A stretch of 64,000 nucleotides of DNA from Puccinia triticina (taxonomy: Eukaryota > Basidiomycota > Pucciniomycetes > Pucciniales > Pucciniaceae), in contig NC_070562.1 of NCBI RefSeq assembly GCF_026914185.1, forward strand, positions 3,100,001 to 3,164,000. Direction: 5' to 3'. Positions 11,377 through 23,084 of the stretch are shown here, in pieces. The notes under the pieces are model-generated. The model did not search any database, was not told the DNA's origin, and saw only the letters and a program-made list of their open reading frames with translations. The position numbers and the translations under genes were made by a program. Numbering within the stretch: position 1 is the first letter of the stretch; every line of letters begins with the position of its first letter.

Positions 11377-12868
11377 ATGGCCGAGATCGACAGAATGAAT
11401 GAGCTCGAAGCGATTACGAACGCGCTGGACGAATACCAATCGACGAAACTATTTTCGCTTGATGTAAGGCGCGACTTAATTGGCCAAGAAGCGTCGTTCG
11501 ATAACTCGCAAGAAATCGACACCAATGAGGACCTTCCTGAAAACGTGAAACAGATGGAAGTCGACGAGAAACTGCTCACTACTTTGGATTATGATCTGAT
11601 TAGTTACGAGGTACCGTTATAACTACCTCTCTCAACCGCGTTCTGTGACGTGTTAACATGTCGTTCTCATTCCCAAACACTTTTACCTAGTCTTACCTCT
11701 CGGCAGTCAAATTCAACTGGGTTGAGGCCGCTGCAAAAGAAAAGTTTATCGCGAGCACGATATTTGAGGAAAAGGGATTAAATTGTTCATACGACGAGAT
11801 CCAACGGCTGAGTGAGTTGAGCTTCCAGCATCATCAATTTAAAACTGAAGTCGTGCCCCTTAGCAAAAAGCCAATTGAACTTTGATCTTTTGTAGATGAG
11901 ACCAACTCGGAGTATGAGACCATGCTCAAGGCTTTACAAGCGGCAATTGATGAGGATGAAAGCAAGATCTTAGAGATGGCGCAGGAGCTCCAAGACCGAT
12001 ACACGGATGCACAGGCGACGTACAAGCTGAACCGGGCATTGACGAACGATATAGCGGACTTGGAGCTCGAGCTGAACGAGCTCAAGATGAACCAGAAGGA
12101 GGACGACATGGAGCTGATGACGATCAGTGAGGCGACTGAGGCCGCCGGAGATTTGGAACGTCAGCTGATGGAATTGGCCTCCAAGCTCTCGGAAAATCAC
12201 CAGCAGATCCCCAAGTTGAAGGCCCAGTATCCTAAAGAATTTAAGCTCGTCGACCAGCTCAGAGTCGAACGGAACGCGCTTGATAAGGCGGAAGGTGACC
12301 GTAGAAGAACTCTGGGTGGAAAGACCAAGAGAAGTTCGATTGCTAAACTGGAATCCGCTCGAACATGGTTTGTTTCAATCCCTGTTGTTACTATCTTTTA
12401 TGTTTTTATCTGTTTTTTTTTTTTGTAAAAAAACCTCGCTCACTGTATGATTGTGTGGCTTAAACTCCCAGGTTAACCAGTACCACTCAGACTTACAGGG
12501 CCGCGATAGGGATACTATCGATTGACATTTCAGGCCCAAATCCACTATTTCCCAGCAAGTTACACATCAAGTTTGGTCTTCGCCATCCGCTAACCGGGAC
12601 GCTTGTGATTGAATTCGCTGGGTCTCCTGCGCTTGGGACCCTGACCATCTCATCTGCCTATGTGATTGACCGCGCACCATCCTTATCTTTCTCCTGCATT
12701 CCAAGCTGACCATCCCATTATTTCTTGTGGTCTGGCTAGCTCGACCAATCTTCTCAGGATATCAGCTCGATTGTCGACCCTCATGTCCGTAATGATGAAC
12801 TCATCGCTTTGATTATCTCCGTCCAACTCTTCCTGGCCCAGCTGCAATCTTCCCTCCCCGAGAATTGA
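11377..12868 (+). CDS. Sos7/Kre28-like coiled-coil kinetochore protein
   Basis: Five exons fit one frame with GT-AG introns: 11377-11610, 11691-11811, 11896-12367, 12472-12661 and 12758-12868, about 375 residues. After an acidic N-terminus comes FNWVEAAAKEKFIASTIFEE, the 'W--A--KEKF' segment expected near the start of Sos7-type proteins. A long coiled coil follows (about residues 120-275, e.g. NDIADLELELNELKMNQKED). The C-terminus is a small beta-rich domain (LHIKFGLRHPLTGTLVIEFA) and a final helix (DISSIVDPHVRNDELIALII). In yeasts Sos7/Kre28 partners Spc105/KNL1 at the kinetochore. The match is by layout and a few motifs, so the name is tentative. It may be truncated at the N-terminus, where upstream sequence is repetitive. 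Confidence 0.6.
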
Positions 12869-13480
12869 TACACTGCGAAGTACAGATCATCTCTTGCTCC
12901 GTTTCGTGATGTACTACACAGGCGGGGCACTTGGCAACAAACCGAACGTCGTTTGGATGCCACCGCCCCTCCGCCGTCCTGGAGAAGCCTCCGACGTCAC
13001 CTCGGCACCACGTCCCACAGCTGCCACCGGACGAGCACCGGGCTGCTGCCCTAAACCCCAAAGCAGCACTTCCGATAGCCCCACAACGCCCCTCCCTCAC
13101 CGGGACACCCCCCCGGCATTGTAACCTCTTAGGTACACTCCGCTGCCGTCCACCTGGTACTCAGATGGCCAACATGCATCCGAGGGCCAGCCCCCAAGCC
13201 CACAGCCTCAGCAACTGCCCCAGAAACCCGGTGCCTCTTCACTAAGTTCCTCTAATCTACACATAACCAAAAAAAGCACAAAAATGTACACTTTCATCCG
13301 AAGATGGAAATGAAAAACACGGCAATCAATCTGAGCCAGACCCCTCACCCATTCCCATTCCCCCCGCGATGGTGCCCTGGTGTGAGTCGCATTCAACCGG
13401 CAGCCCGGCTCCCCCGGCGGTGCGCCCAAGTACCCCTGCCACTCGGCAAGGCCCTGGTGCAGCCCCTCAAGACAAGTTTT

Positions 13481-15227
13481 GTTTGAAACTGGTTGCAAAT
13501 CTACACTTGAGAGCTTCCGGTGCACCAGGGGTGACAATAACGAAGCCAGATTTATAACATAGTTTGTTTTATCAGCATGTATGACCTCACCAGTTCGCTT
13601 GCTTGTTTCTTGTCGCTCGACACGCTTTGCCTTTGTGAAAGTGATTACATAGTTTGCCTTGTGGCAATTGTGTTGCACATTCACAAGTGCACGGAGATTC
13701 TAAAACACAAAAAATCAATGCCCAAGCCTCTAAAAGTGAATGTACTATGTACCCAATCACTCACTCTAGCGTTGATAAATTTCCCCTGGCCAGAGTTGCA
13801 TACCTCTCGCATGTTGTAGAAGGAATCAACACCGGATAGCTTGAACCGGGTGAGGCATATGTAGTGTAAAACCCTGCCTGGCTTTCGTGCCTCCCACACG
13901 TGTTCAACGCGGCCCAACTCGGTTTCATCTGAATCATTGTTTGATTTATACTAGAGATGAAGAATAAAGCTAATCAGTCTAATTGCTCCATGAAGAAATA
14001 CAAAAATCAATCAAACATGCGCGCTGACCAGGACAAAGGAGCCATCCCGTATAACATCCTTTGGATTCAGACTGTATCCAGCCAGTTGTACAAGATGGAA
14101 GTCGGGTAGTTGCTGATACAGTTCCCGGGGTCCAGCCGCGGGGATTGATTGTATCCTTACTTTATGCTGCTCTCCAGCCACTCTGTCCATCAGGAGCGCA
14201 TTGTATCCCATTCATTTTTGGACGGAAGAGTTATCTGAAAACATCTTAATGACCGCCGAGCCGGCCGTGACATATTTTTCTTTTTTGGGATCTAAAAAAT
14301 ACCCGCCGAAGTATAGATGTCGTAGGTTTTGGAAATCCCCAAAAGCATGACCAATGTCCTTGCCCGGACTGTTTTGGTTGGAATGGATAGATGCATTCCT
14401 AAATATGCCGTTATAGCTCTCAAACTTTTCAGTCGCATAAAGAGGGGGCGGTCCAAAGCAAAGGATAGCGTCAGGAAGGTGTAGTAACATATGGAACTTT
14501 GGCTTATTCATCCATTGCGCTGTCAACATCATCAGATGGTATAGAAATTCTCCAATGTGCAACTTCAGGATATGTTGGTACGTGTCCATGTCTTCTATGT
14601 GTGTCTGAAATACTAAAGGCACCAGCTGACAGAGCGAGGTCCATATCATGCAATTGGACTCGTCCATGTATTCAAATAAGACAAACGGTGCGGCTTGCAA
14701 AACAATTTTATAGTCCTTCCTGATGAAGTTGGTGAAATGCCTGGTGAGGTAATACGGTTGAAGCAACGGGATGTTCAGTCCATCTGTACTGAAGGATTGA
14801 TAATGTGCCATTATAATTGGTATTACAGCAGGCTGAACCCCTTGCATGAAGTCTCCTACCAAATATTTCACTATACCAAGTAAAAAAACATGCAGCACCT
14901 CAACTGGTGTGTCAAGACACCCGTCAAAGCCTGTTCCAAGTGAAATACTAGTCATGTTAGTACAATCACTGTTATAAGTAGTTTTTTTCATGGTTTTGAG
15001 CTATCACACACCTTTCACCCGGAATAGCGGATTGAATAATTGCGGCTTTGATGCTTCTCAACTTGGTTGATGCGCTCAATAAACTTCTTATCCAAGGCGG
15101 TGGCATTTTCCTTCTTGGCTGCAATTTCATATTTTTGTTCAATGATCAGTTTGCTCACAACATCCTTGACTCCCAGCTTTGTGGATTTGTCAAATACAGC
15201 TGTCTTGCTCTGGGTCCTTTTGGACAA
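13481..15227 (-). pseudogene. Plavaka-type (CMC superfamily) transposase remnant
   Basis: Broken open frames on the minus strand line up with basidiomycete Plavaka-type transposases. In order they are: a start region (15227-15015); a long piece (14991-14212) with GFDGCLDTPVEVLHVFLLGI, KPKFHMLLHLPDAILCFGPP and ATEKFESYNGIFRNASIHSN; LPDFHLVQLAGYSLNP (near 14100); GVDSFYNMREVC (near 13830); and NVQHNCHKANY followed by ERQETSKRTGEVIHADKTNY (13681-13500). In intact relatives these form one protein of about 1000 residues in this order. Frame breaks and lack of the N-terminal zinc-binding part show it is dead. No terminal repeats could be assigned. The flanking 12869-13480 holds nothing I can identify. 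Confidence 0.8.
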
Positions 15228-15317
15228 GCTCCAAAGATCATAGCATTGTTCAATGATTAGTGCCCATGACCTGGGTCTGTTTGATACCTGTCACCCGGTA
15301 TGGAGCTCCGCTTGGTG

Positions 15318-15563
15318 CTAGGCTGGTGGCAGCGCTGGGAGGGGAAAGGTGTCAATGTGACTGCCCTCACGGATGGTCTGAATGAGCTGTATGGATTTGG
15401 GTAGATAGTGTTCTGAGAAGTGGTTTTGAAATGTTTCACTGGGGTTTGGATCCTTGGCGGCGGTTGTGTTTGTTGGAAAGGGATTTGGGGAAAACGTTTC
15501 TCGATGATTTGCTGGGCTCAGGAATGGGACTCGTTGGGACTCGGACTTGGGAAAGATCTTCAA
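15318..15563 (-). pseudogene. Retroelement coding scrap shared with 63.9 kb
   Basis: A short open frame contains TTAAKDPNP. The underlying DNA (GGTTTGGATCCTTGGCGGCG on the plus strand near 15445) recurs near 63928. The shared sequence suggests a dispersed repeat, possibly a retrotransposon gag start. The following 15.6-17.0 kb is repetitive or low-complexity, with purine-rich A/G tracts at 15.70-15.98 kb and no gene. Confidence 0.3.
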
Positions 15564-17033
15564 TTCGATAACTCCTGACTTGGAGCAGAACAGGTGCTAT
15601 GGCCTCCCATCCTCCAAGTTTGCCAGGAACTTGGATTCCTGGAGGCCTGTCACAAGCATGTCATCATCTCCTCGCGCGCCATGCGCACGCACACACCACA
15701 GACACCAAAGAGAAAGAAAAGAAAAAGACACAAAAAGAAGAAAAAGGAAGAGAAATAAAACCAAGAGCTGAAAACATGACACCAAATAGGACCACAAGAA
15801 ATACAAGAGGAAACAGGAGAAATGGAAATAAACATGACAAAATACAAGGAAGAAACAAAAACTAGGAATAAACCCACAGACAGATCTGTGTTAGGACCAA
15901 GAAAGAGTAGAAGGGGAAGGAAGGGGAAGTGAGAATGAGGAGAGTGGGGGAAAAAGGGAAAAGGAGGATCTGAGAGAATCTTGGGATTTGAATCTTGAGC
16001 CTTGAGGATCTTGAGGCTTGAGTCTTGATCTTGAGGGTGGTTTTTCTTGAAGGCTGATCTTGAAGGTGAACCTGAAACTGACTACCATTTTGGCCTCCAC
16101 ACCAGTACCAAATGAATTTTAATAATGAATAAAGATTGTGTACAATATTCTCCACTCGCCCTCTCCCCATACGGTCCAATCATTAGGAAGCACTGTAGGT
16201 ATTCCATTGTTGGTTTATCCTTCTTACTTTCTGCTGAAAGGTTGCAGGTGCGGCACGGATGCAGCAAGTTGCCAGGGATAGGTGTACTTGTTAATTCTAC
16301 ATGCATGGGTTAATCTCCAAGGGCACACAAGATTCAGGTGATAAGAAGGACTTCTTTGTTGATTGAACCATCATAAGCAATCACCCCTGTAGTTGAAAAG
16401 AATCTGAGAAAATGGCCCACAATGCACAAACATGTTGCAGGTTTCTCAGAACTCACTCGATCTCATCCACAACAGGTTCAGCTAGCTCCATATTGTCAGC
16501 ATGATTTGAAGTGCACAAATAATGGCAGTTGTAGGTTTTATCAGTCCAGCTCGGTGGCAGCCCAGATAGTGTGAAAAAGAAAGAGATGTGTTTATTCCAT
16601 CTCTTTGATTGATTACCAGAGGTGTCATCGGAGTAGAGTTTGATAGGAAAATGTCAAATAATTTTCCCCTTTGATTTGCACCTCCACAGGTTTGGAAGAG
16701 TGAACATTGTGGTCCTATCTCGGCCCAATTCTAACCATGTGTGAATAAGTCAGCAGCAAATTGAAGGGTGAATGAACCAACTCAAGGAACTTGCCATATA
16801 AAATATCCTCACAATGTTCAGATAGCAACATCCCTTCACCCCCCAATATACCGCTATAAACACAATAGAAGTCTGATATTGGCACTGTTTGACATTCAAC
16901 TGATTGGAAAGATAGGTCTCCAGGAATTGTCATGCACAATTTTATTCCATCCAATAAGGTCTCAAAGCTGGGGATGAGACACTTAGAGTACATTATGTTG
17001 TGTTCCTTGAAGAAATAAAGTGGAACCACAATA

Positions 17034-18250
17034 CACTTCAAGGATAATTAAATTTCCCAAAAAAAAAACTCAAAGTTTGACGTTGGGAAAATCATTGAAA
17101 AAAAATCACTCTGTACTGAAAAAAAATGCAAACTGAGCGTGCTCAGCCAAAAAAATAAAAATGTGTCAGACTGAGTAAAAAACAATGGGGCACATTTTTG
17201 GGGTGATTTGTTGGACGGGCCTGCACAAGGCCCGCATGGGCCCCTAACAGGCCCGTTGGGCCCATTGAAAAAGTAGTATTTGTTTGGAATTCCAATGCTC
17301 TGCTAAAATGTGAAATGGGCCAAACTGAATAAAAAACATGGGGGTACATTTTTGGGGAGATTATTTGGACGGGCCTGAATGAGGCCCACATGGCCCCCAC
17401 AAAGCCCACTTGGCCCATTGAAAGTGTAGCCTTGGTTAAGAAAGCATATGCTCAGCTAAGAAATAAAATGTGTCAGACTGAGTAGAAACCCTAGGGGCAC
17501 ATGTTTGGGGAGGCTTTTTGGATGGGCCTGCATCAGGCCCGTACAGGCCCACCCAAAGCTGGTTCGGCCAACCCAGAAGTAGTCTTGGTTAAGAATGCCA
17601 ATATGATGTTTCAGAACAGTACCAATTGACCACTAATCAACAGAAGATATTGAAGGGCTACTGACATCTGTATGACATTTGTGCACTCACAGAATGTATG
17701 TCCAGGCCCTTTCCTTTTACTTGGAACCCTGTTGGCCTGTACGGGCCTGATGCAGGCCCATCCAAAAAGCCTCCCCAAACATGTGCCCCTAGGGTTTTTA
17801 CTCAGTCTGACACATTTTACTTCTGAGCTGAGCATATGCTTTCTTAACCAAGGCTACTCTTTCAATGGGCCAAGTGGGCTTTGTGGGGGCCATGTGGGCC
17901 TCATTCAGGCCCGTCCAAAAATTCTCCCCAAAAATGTACCCCCATGTTTTTTATTCAGTTTGACCCATTTCACATTTTAGCAGAGCATTGGAATGCCAAA
18001 CAAATACCACTTTTTCAATGGGCCCAAAGGGCCTGTTAGGGGCCCATGCGGGCCTTGTGCAGGCCCGTCCAACAAATCACCCCAAAAATGTGCCCCATTG
18101 TTTTTTACTCAGTCTGACACATTTTTATTTTTTTGGCTGAGCACGCTCAGTTTGCATTTTTTTTTCAGTACAGAGTGATTTTTTTTCAATGATTTTCCCA
18201 ACCTCAAACTTTGAGTATTTTTTTTGGGAAATTTAATTATCCTTGAAGTG
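17034..18250. mobile_element. CACTA-like fold-back element (1217 bp)
   Basis: Two arms of roughly 600 bp are nearly perfect inverted copies meeting near 17640. The outer ends are CACTTCAAGGATAATTAAAT and its inverse. The flanks are ATA on both sides (17031-17033 and 18251-18253), a 3-bp duplication. CACT-starting ends and a 3-bp duplication are the signature of the CMC/CACTA superfamily. Arms include TGGGCC-rich blocks such as GGCCCGTCCAA. There is no transposase, so it is non-autonomous. The Plavaka remnant 2 kb upstream belongs to the same superfamily. Confidence 0.75.
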
Positions 18251-18440
18251 ATAACATCTGATACCAGCTGAACTGGTTCAAACAAGTAATAATAAGTGTA
18301 ATCCTTGGGCCCATGGTGGCGGTACATTGGTGCATGTGTTTCAACATCAATTTACTTGAGCGGCTTTTGGGACTGGGATAGTTTTTGAATTTTTTTCCCA
18401 TGAGCATCTTCTGGATAAAACTCCAGGACAGAACTGATTG

Positions 18441-19500
18441 TGTGGTAGACGGAAAAGTGGAAAAATAAAAAGTTTTTTCTATACCACATAAGTACTTGTA
18501 CTAGGCCTCAAGATAACATAAAATGGACCCCAGAAATGGATTCTACGGCAGATTTCACCCCTAGTCACCACTGGAATTGTCATCCAAACCCCTCTGGATC
18601 AGGAATTACACTCTTTTGGACACAGGCTAGCCCAGTTACCAACCTGTCACCTGTCTCACCCCAAGTTTCACAGTACTATGCATATACAAATCACATGATA
18701 CAAACATACATCTCCCTGTCAGTCTAAACTCATTACATATTAGGGGGGTTCACAATTGAATTTTATAAAACTTTGGAGGCCAATTTAAGGCCTTTATGAA
18801 CATAATTTTCCAATTTTGGCAAGATGTCCAGAAAAAGGTGTGACTGATCAATCAGTGCAATTTATCAACTTTTTAAAAATATGTTCATAAACAGGTTAAA
18901 ATGGGTCCTAAAGTTTTACAAATTTCAATTGTGAACCCCCCTATTAGCTAAATACACTCCTTTATATACATAGTATGACATCATTTACACTGTTTCTGCA
19001 GCCTCAGACTTTGTGTTTACACTAATTATCCCTGTATGACAGCTCATGCAGTCTACTGTCACCTTATGCATGCATTAGAATGTTCTGTTGTATATTCTGA
19101 CATCATTTATGCACCCCTGGCATGTTTAGAATGTTTTGTTGTATATTCTGACACCATTCATGCGCCCCTGAGGGGTCATGACATCATTTGCTACTCCCAC
19201 CAGCTAAAATCCCTCACCCTGTTGTCTAGATTAGCTGAAACCCTAACCCACAAGCCCCCTCTGGGGCTCCACTTTTGTCTATAAAAGGAGCTCTCTCCAC
19301 CCCCAGTGGTCTGCTCCCCAGTTCCTCACTCAGAACTCACAAGTCAACCAACACTCATCCACACTCAAATCCTAAAACCCTTATAACAATAATTCAACCC
19401 TTATAACAAAGTAATTCAACCCTTATAACAAAGTAATTAAAACACTTTCACATTGCCAGTCAAACAGACCAGACCTATCACTTAATAAACTTATACACTC
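18441..19500 (+). mobile_element. LTR-like repeat, copy A
   Basis: From TGTGGTAGACGGAAAAGTGG to about CTATCACTTAATAAA this matches the better-defined solo LTR at 32785-33824 almost throughout. It carries GGATTCTACGGC, the conserved GCTAAAATCCCTCACCC block and a TATA-like TATAAAAGGAG (about 19280), followed by CAGTTCCTCACTCAGAACTC. Its 3' end diverges after 19.49 kb, so the right boundary is unknown. The element at 18743-18941 is inserted in it. 19.5-20.13 kb holds no recognisable gene. Confidence 0.6.
18743..18941. mobile_element. 199-bp MITE with GGGGGGTTCACAATTG ends
   Basis: The ends are inverted: GGGGGGTTCACAATTGAA and TTCAATTGTGAACCCCCC. The flanks repeat TATTA directly (18738-18742 and 18942-18946). 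The related LTR at 33.09 kb has one TATTA and no insert at the same place, so it serves as an empty site. Confidence 0.8.
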
Positions 19501-20135
19501 CTGATTTGGTGTGCTGGTATCATATTGGCTTCCTATGGCAAAAGTCTTAGGTTTGCCTTTTTCACCCCCACTCGGGTGATTGGAGAAGCTCACGCAGGCT
19601 CACGCTTCACAATCCCCTAGGTGCGGTGTCACTAGGTGTACGTGGCAAGTTCCTCCCTGACGGGAGGCACTTGGTGGGAGGCGCTTCGGGCAGGCAAGGG
19701 GGACTTGTGCTAGCTTAACCAATGCTCTTGGCTGACCGGTTGGCAGCAGAGCCCACCACACACTAGGGGATCAGATGAGAAAGACAAGCCAGAGCGTCTA
19801 TCACGTGCCACTTCCAAAAAGAGATGTGTAGACAAAAGGAAAGGAATACGAAACGAGGGATAGTTGCAATCTTCATATTTGTACACTGTTTGAACTGGTT
19901 TCCATTATCTCAAAAACCAGTAGGACACGGGTTTCATAAGACGAAGCAAAAAGAGTTCGTAAAAAAGTCTTTTTGGGATAGAGGATTCAGTGAAGGAAAT
20001 CATGGACAAGGCTCAAGAAGCTGTAAAAGGTAGAGACAACCGAGTAATTTTTCAGCTAATCGATTTCTTCTTCTTTTTACCCTCCTTTGATTTAACCTTG
20101 GGTGGGTCGAAATCTACAGACATATCACCCTAGGA

Positions 20136-20786
20136 GTGTGCCAAAGCACACTCCATTGTAGGAGTGTGCCAAAGCACACTCCATTGTAGGAGTGTGCCAA
20201 AGCACACTCCATTGTAGGAGTGTGCCAAAGCACACTCCATTGTAGGAGTGTGCCAAAGCACACTCCATTGTAGGAGTGTGCCAAAGCACACTCCATTGTA
20301 GGAGTGTGCCAAAGCACACTCCATTGTAGGAGTGTGCCAAAGCACACTCCATTGTAGGAGTGTGCCAAAGCACACTCCGTTGTAGGAGTGTGCCAAAGCA
20401 CACTCCGTTGTAGGAGTGTGCCAAAGCACACTCCATTGTAGGAGTGTGCCAAAGCACACTCCGTTGTAGGAGTGTGCCAAAGCACACTCCATTGTAGGAG
20501 TGTGCCAAAGCACACTCCGTTGTAGGAGTGTGCCAAAGCACACTCCGTTGTAGGAGTGTGCCAAAGCACACTCCGTTGTAGGAGTGTGCCAAAGCACACT
20601 CCATTGTAGGAGTGTGCCAAAGCACACTCTGTAATAGGAGTGTGCCAAAGCACACTCTGTAATAGGAGTGTGCCAAAGCACACTCTGTAATAGGAGTGTG
20701 CCAAAGCACACTCTGTAATAGGAGTGTGCCAAAGCACACGCTGTAATAGGAGTGTGCCAAAGCACACTCTGTAATAGGAGTGTGCC
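20136..20786. repeat. 28-bp palindromic minisatellite, array 1
   Basis: 23 full units plus 7 bases of GTGTGCCAAAGCACACTC followed by a 10-bp variable tail. Each unit has an 8-bp stem (GAGTGTGC/GCACACTC) and a CAAA loop. By tail I count 11 CATTGTAGGA, 6 CGTTGTAGGA and 6 TGTAATAGGA units. The TGTAATAGGA form is confined to the right end. Because 28 is not a multiple of 3 and the unit lacks stops on the minus strand, all three minus frames stay open; these are not genes. Confidence 0.97.
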
Positions 20787-21755
20787 TGTCAGCCTTAGAG
20801 TCATCACAGCTGACCTAAAAGCTGCCTGTTCTACCTTTGTTACATATAAATTACTTTATATCTTTTTCATCTCAAGAGATAACCTTGTTTTGACTTCATA
20901 TTCTGTTTCCTCATGCAATTTTAACCCTAGTTACAACTTATAAATTCCTTGTAACTATACTCCTTCCCTGAGTTACTGAGTTATGGCGCCCTTGCGCAGT
21001 TGTGACGTGTCAGCGCTACCAGGCGCGCCAAACCACATGTACATATGTAAATTACATAAGCAAACTGTGAAAATTTTCGTAGTCAGGATCCCCCTTGCCT
21101 GAGGCGGATCTACAGACTTCAGCACACCAGAACCACCACCCAGATAACCCCAGGATCACCACCAAAGAGCCTACTCTACTCCCAGTATACCTACCGTCAC
21201 AGGCGCCTAGGATATTGACAGTAAGTAACCTCTTTCACTGAACCTTGATTATCTCAGAGGTACAACTCTGTGTCTTGCTTGATCTGCCTTTTCTTCTTGC
21301 TTTGCCTCCTCCTTGATCACAGGGCTGTCCCTCCACTTCTACAGGCCTTTGCCTCCATCTTGATCTCAGGGCTGTCCCTTATAATCACTTAGCCTTTGCC
21401 TCAAAATCTAGGTTGCAGGGCTGTCCCTCAGGTTTCCCATTAAGAACCTTGACTGTCCAGAGAGAAGTCTAAAAAACTGTGCCTGGATTAAACTTATCTA
21501 ATCCAGATACCCTCCTGAGAGGAAGCTGTAGCACTTCTAGCACAGATTAGCAGCACTCTTCTGAAGATTAGCATTGCCAGTGGACGTGCATTCCCACTAG
21601 AATAACCTAGTACTTCTCTTCTATCTTATCCTGCTTGGTTTCTTTCTCTCTCTTTCTCTTTTTCTCTTACAGTTGTATTTTCTTTATCCCAAGAAATCAA
21701 ACTGTTGTCCCCCATTTCTTGTGTCCTGCTGTCACTATAGAGACTCAGGCTCACA
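20787..21755 (+). mobile_element. Solo LTR inserted in the minisatellite
   Basis: The 969-bp block starts TGTCAGCC and ends GGCTCACA. It is flanked by the perfect 5-bp duplication GTGCC (20782-20786, 21756-21760), both parts of the minisatellite unit. Removing it and one GTGCC restores an exact unit. It has no coding capacity. A CT-rich tract and AATCT-rich intron-like blocks lie inside. Confidence 0.85.
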
Positions 21756-22425
21756 GTGCCAAAGCACACTCTGTAATAGGAGTGTGCCAAAGCACACTCT
21801 GTAATAGGAGTGTGCCAAAGCACACTCTGTAATAGGAGTGTGCCAAAGCACACTCTGTAATAGGAGTGTGCCAAAGCACACTCTGTAATAGGAGTGTGCC
21901 AAAGCACACTCTGTAATAGGAGTGTGCCAAAGCACACTCTGTAATAGGAGTGTGCCAAAGCACACTCTGTAATAGGAGTGTGCCAAAGCACACTCTGTAA
22001 TAGGAGTGTGCCAAAGCACACGCTGTAATAGGAGTGTGCCAAAGCACACTCTGTAATAGAAGTGTGCCAAAGCACACTCTGTAATAGGAGTGTGCCAAAG
22101 CACACTCTGTAATAGGAGTGTGCCAAAGCACACTCTGTAATAGGAGTGTGCCAAAGCACACTCTGTAATAGGAGTGTGCCAAAGCACACTCTGTAATAGG
22201 AGTGTGCCAAAGCACACTCTGTAATAGGAGTGTGCCAAAGCACACTCTGTAATAGGAGTGTGCCAAAGCACACTCTGTAATAGGAGTGTGCCAAAGCACA
22301 CTCTGTAATAGGAGTGTGCCAAAGCACACTCTGTAATAGGAGTGTGCCAAAGCACACTCTGTAATAGGAGTGTGCCAAAGCACACTCTTTAATAGGAGTG
22401 TGCCAAAGCACACTCTGTAATATGA
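21756..22425. repeat. 28-bp palindromic minisatellite, array 2
   Basis: 24 units, nearly all of the TGTAATAGGA type, with single variants (GCACACGCTG at about 22020, TAGAAGTG at about 22060, CTCTTTAATA near 22388). It continues array 1 across the solo LTR, so the original array had about 47 units. 22426-24493 is repetitive, with TTGTAAAA-rich blocks at 22640-23000, and no confident gene. Confidence 0.97.
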
Positions 22426-22639
22426 GTCTGCATATTCCCACTTTGCTTTCCCTTTCTTTCTGCTCTTGTTTTCCCAATCTTTTTGTACATAAAATCCTTC
22501 ATGCCCTCCTTTTCCTCCCCCTGGTTTTCTTTGTCAACAGATTTCTGTTTTCCTCCTGTCACTCATTTTCCATGTAAATATTATCATGTAAAACACACTC
22601 CTTCACACAAGACATCGCCGTCAGAATAGGTTATGTATA

Positions 22640-23000
22640 CGGGGGGGTTGAATTTTACAACCCTTTTTTTGCAAGGCTTATGCCTTGTAAAGCTGATCCC
22701 TTGTAAAATTACCTTCCATTGAGGGCTTATTGTACTTTTACAAGGGTTCTTCAAATTTTGCCTACTTTGTAAAACAACCGTTGTAAAACATACCTGGTAA
22801 ATTTTTGGCTTGGTGGACTGAAATATAATCTCACAAGGATTTGCCTTGCAAAGAAAAACCCATGCAAAAAGGTACGCGAGGCACAATAACTTCAAATTTG
22901 TGAGTTTTAATTTAAATGGGATCCTTTTTTGCATTCACAAGGGTTGTAAAGTTTGCATCAGGGGGAAAAAAATGAGAATTTTACAAGGCAAATGACTATT
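22640..23000. repeat. TTGTAAAA-rich dispersed repeat
   Basis: The block repeats CTTGTAAAAT, ACAAGGGTT and GGCTTATGCCTTGTAAA in both orientations. A related piece is at 39255-39290 (TTTTACAAGGGTTATGCC). It is likely a MITE relative, but ends cannot be fixed. Confidence 0.4.
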
Positions 23001-23084
23001 TACACCGGATACTTGCCAGCCACAAAAAGACAAAAAAAAAAAACCTTTAGACAGCCGGCCTTATAAAACAGTGTGTCTTGAGCC

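Noticed and set aside
12894..13245. Pro-rich plus-strand frames as a gene
   Set aside because: No start context, introns or family motif; sequence lies between the Sos7-like gene end and a transposon relic.
15597..15877. Hydrophobic Phe/Leu/Ser minus-strand frames
   Set aside because: They come from the complement of a purine-rich low-complexity tract; membrane-like look is compositional.
20114..20807. Overlapping minus-strand open frames encoding ALAHSYYRVCFGTLLLQ-type repeats
   Set aside because: All three minus frames are open because the 28-bp unit contains no stops; same for arrays 2 and 3. Periodicity explains them entirely.
20136..22425. CRISPR-like array of 28-bp palindromic repeats
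   Set aside because: The 10-bp tails are part of the unit and nearly constant; there are no unique spacers, leader or cas genes, and the DNA is eukaryotic.
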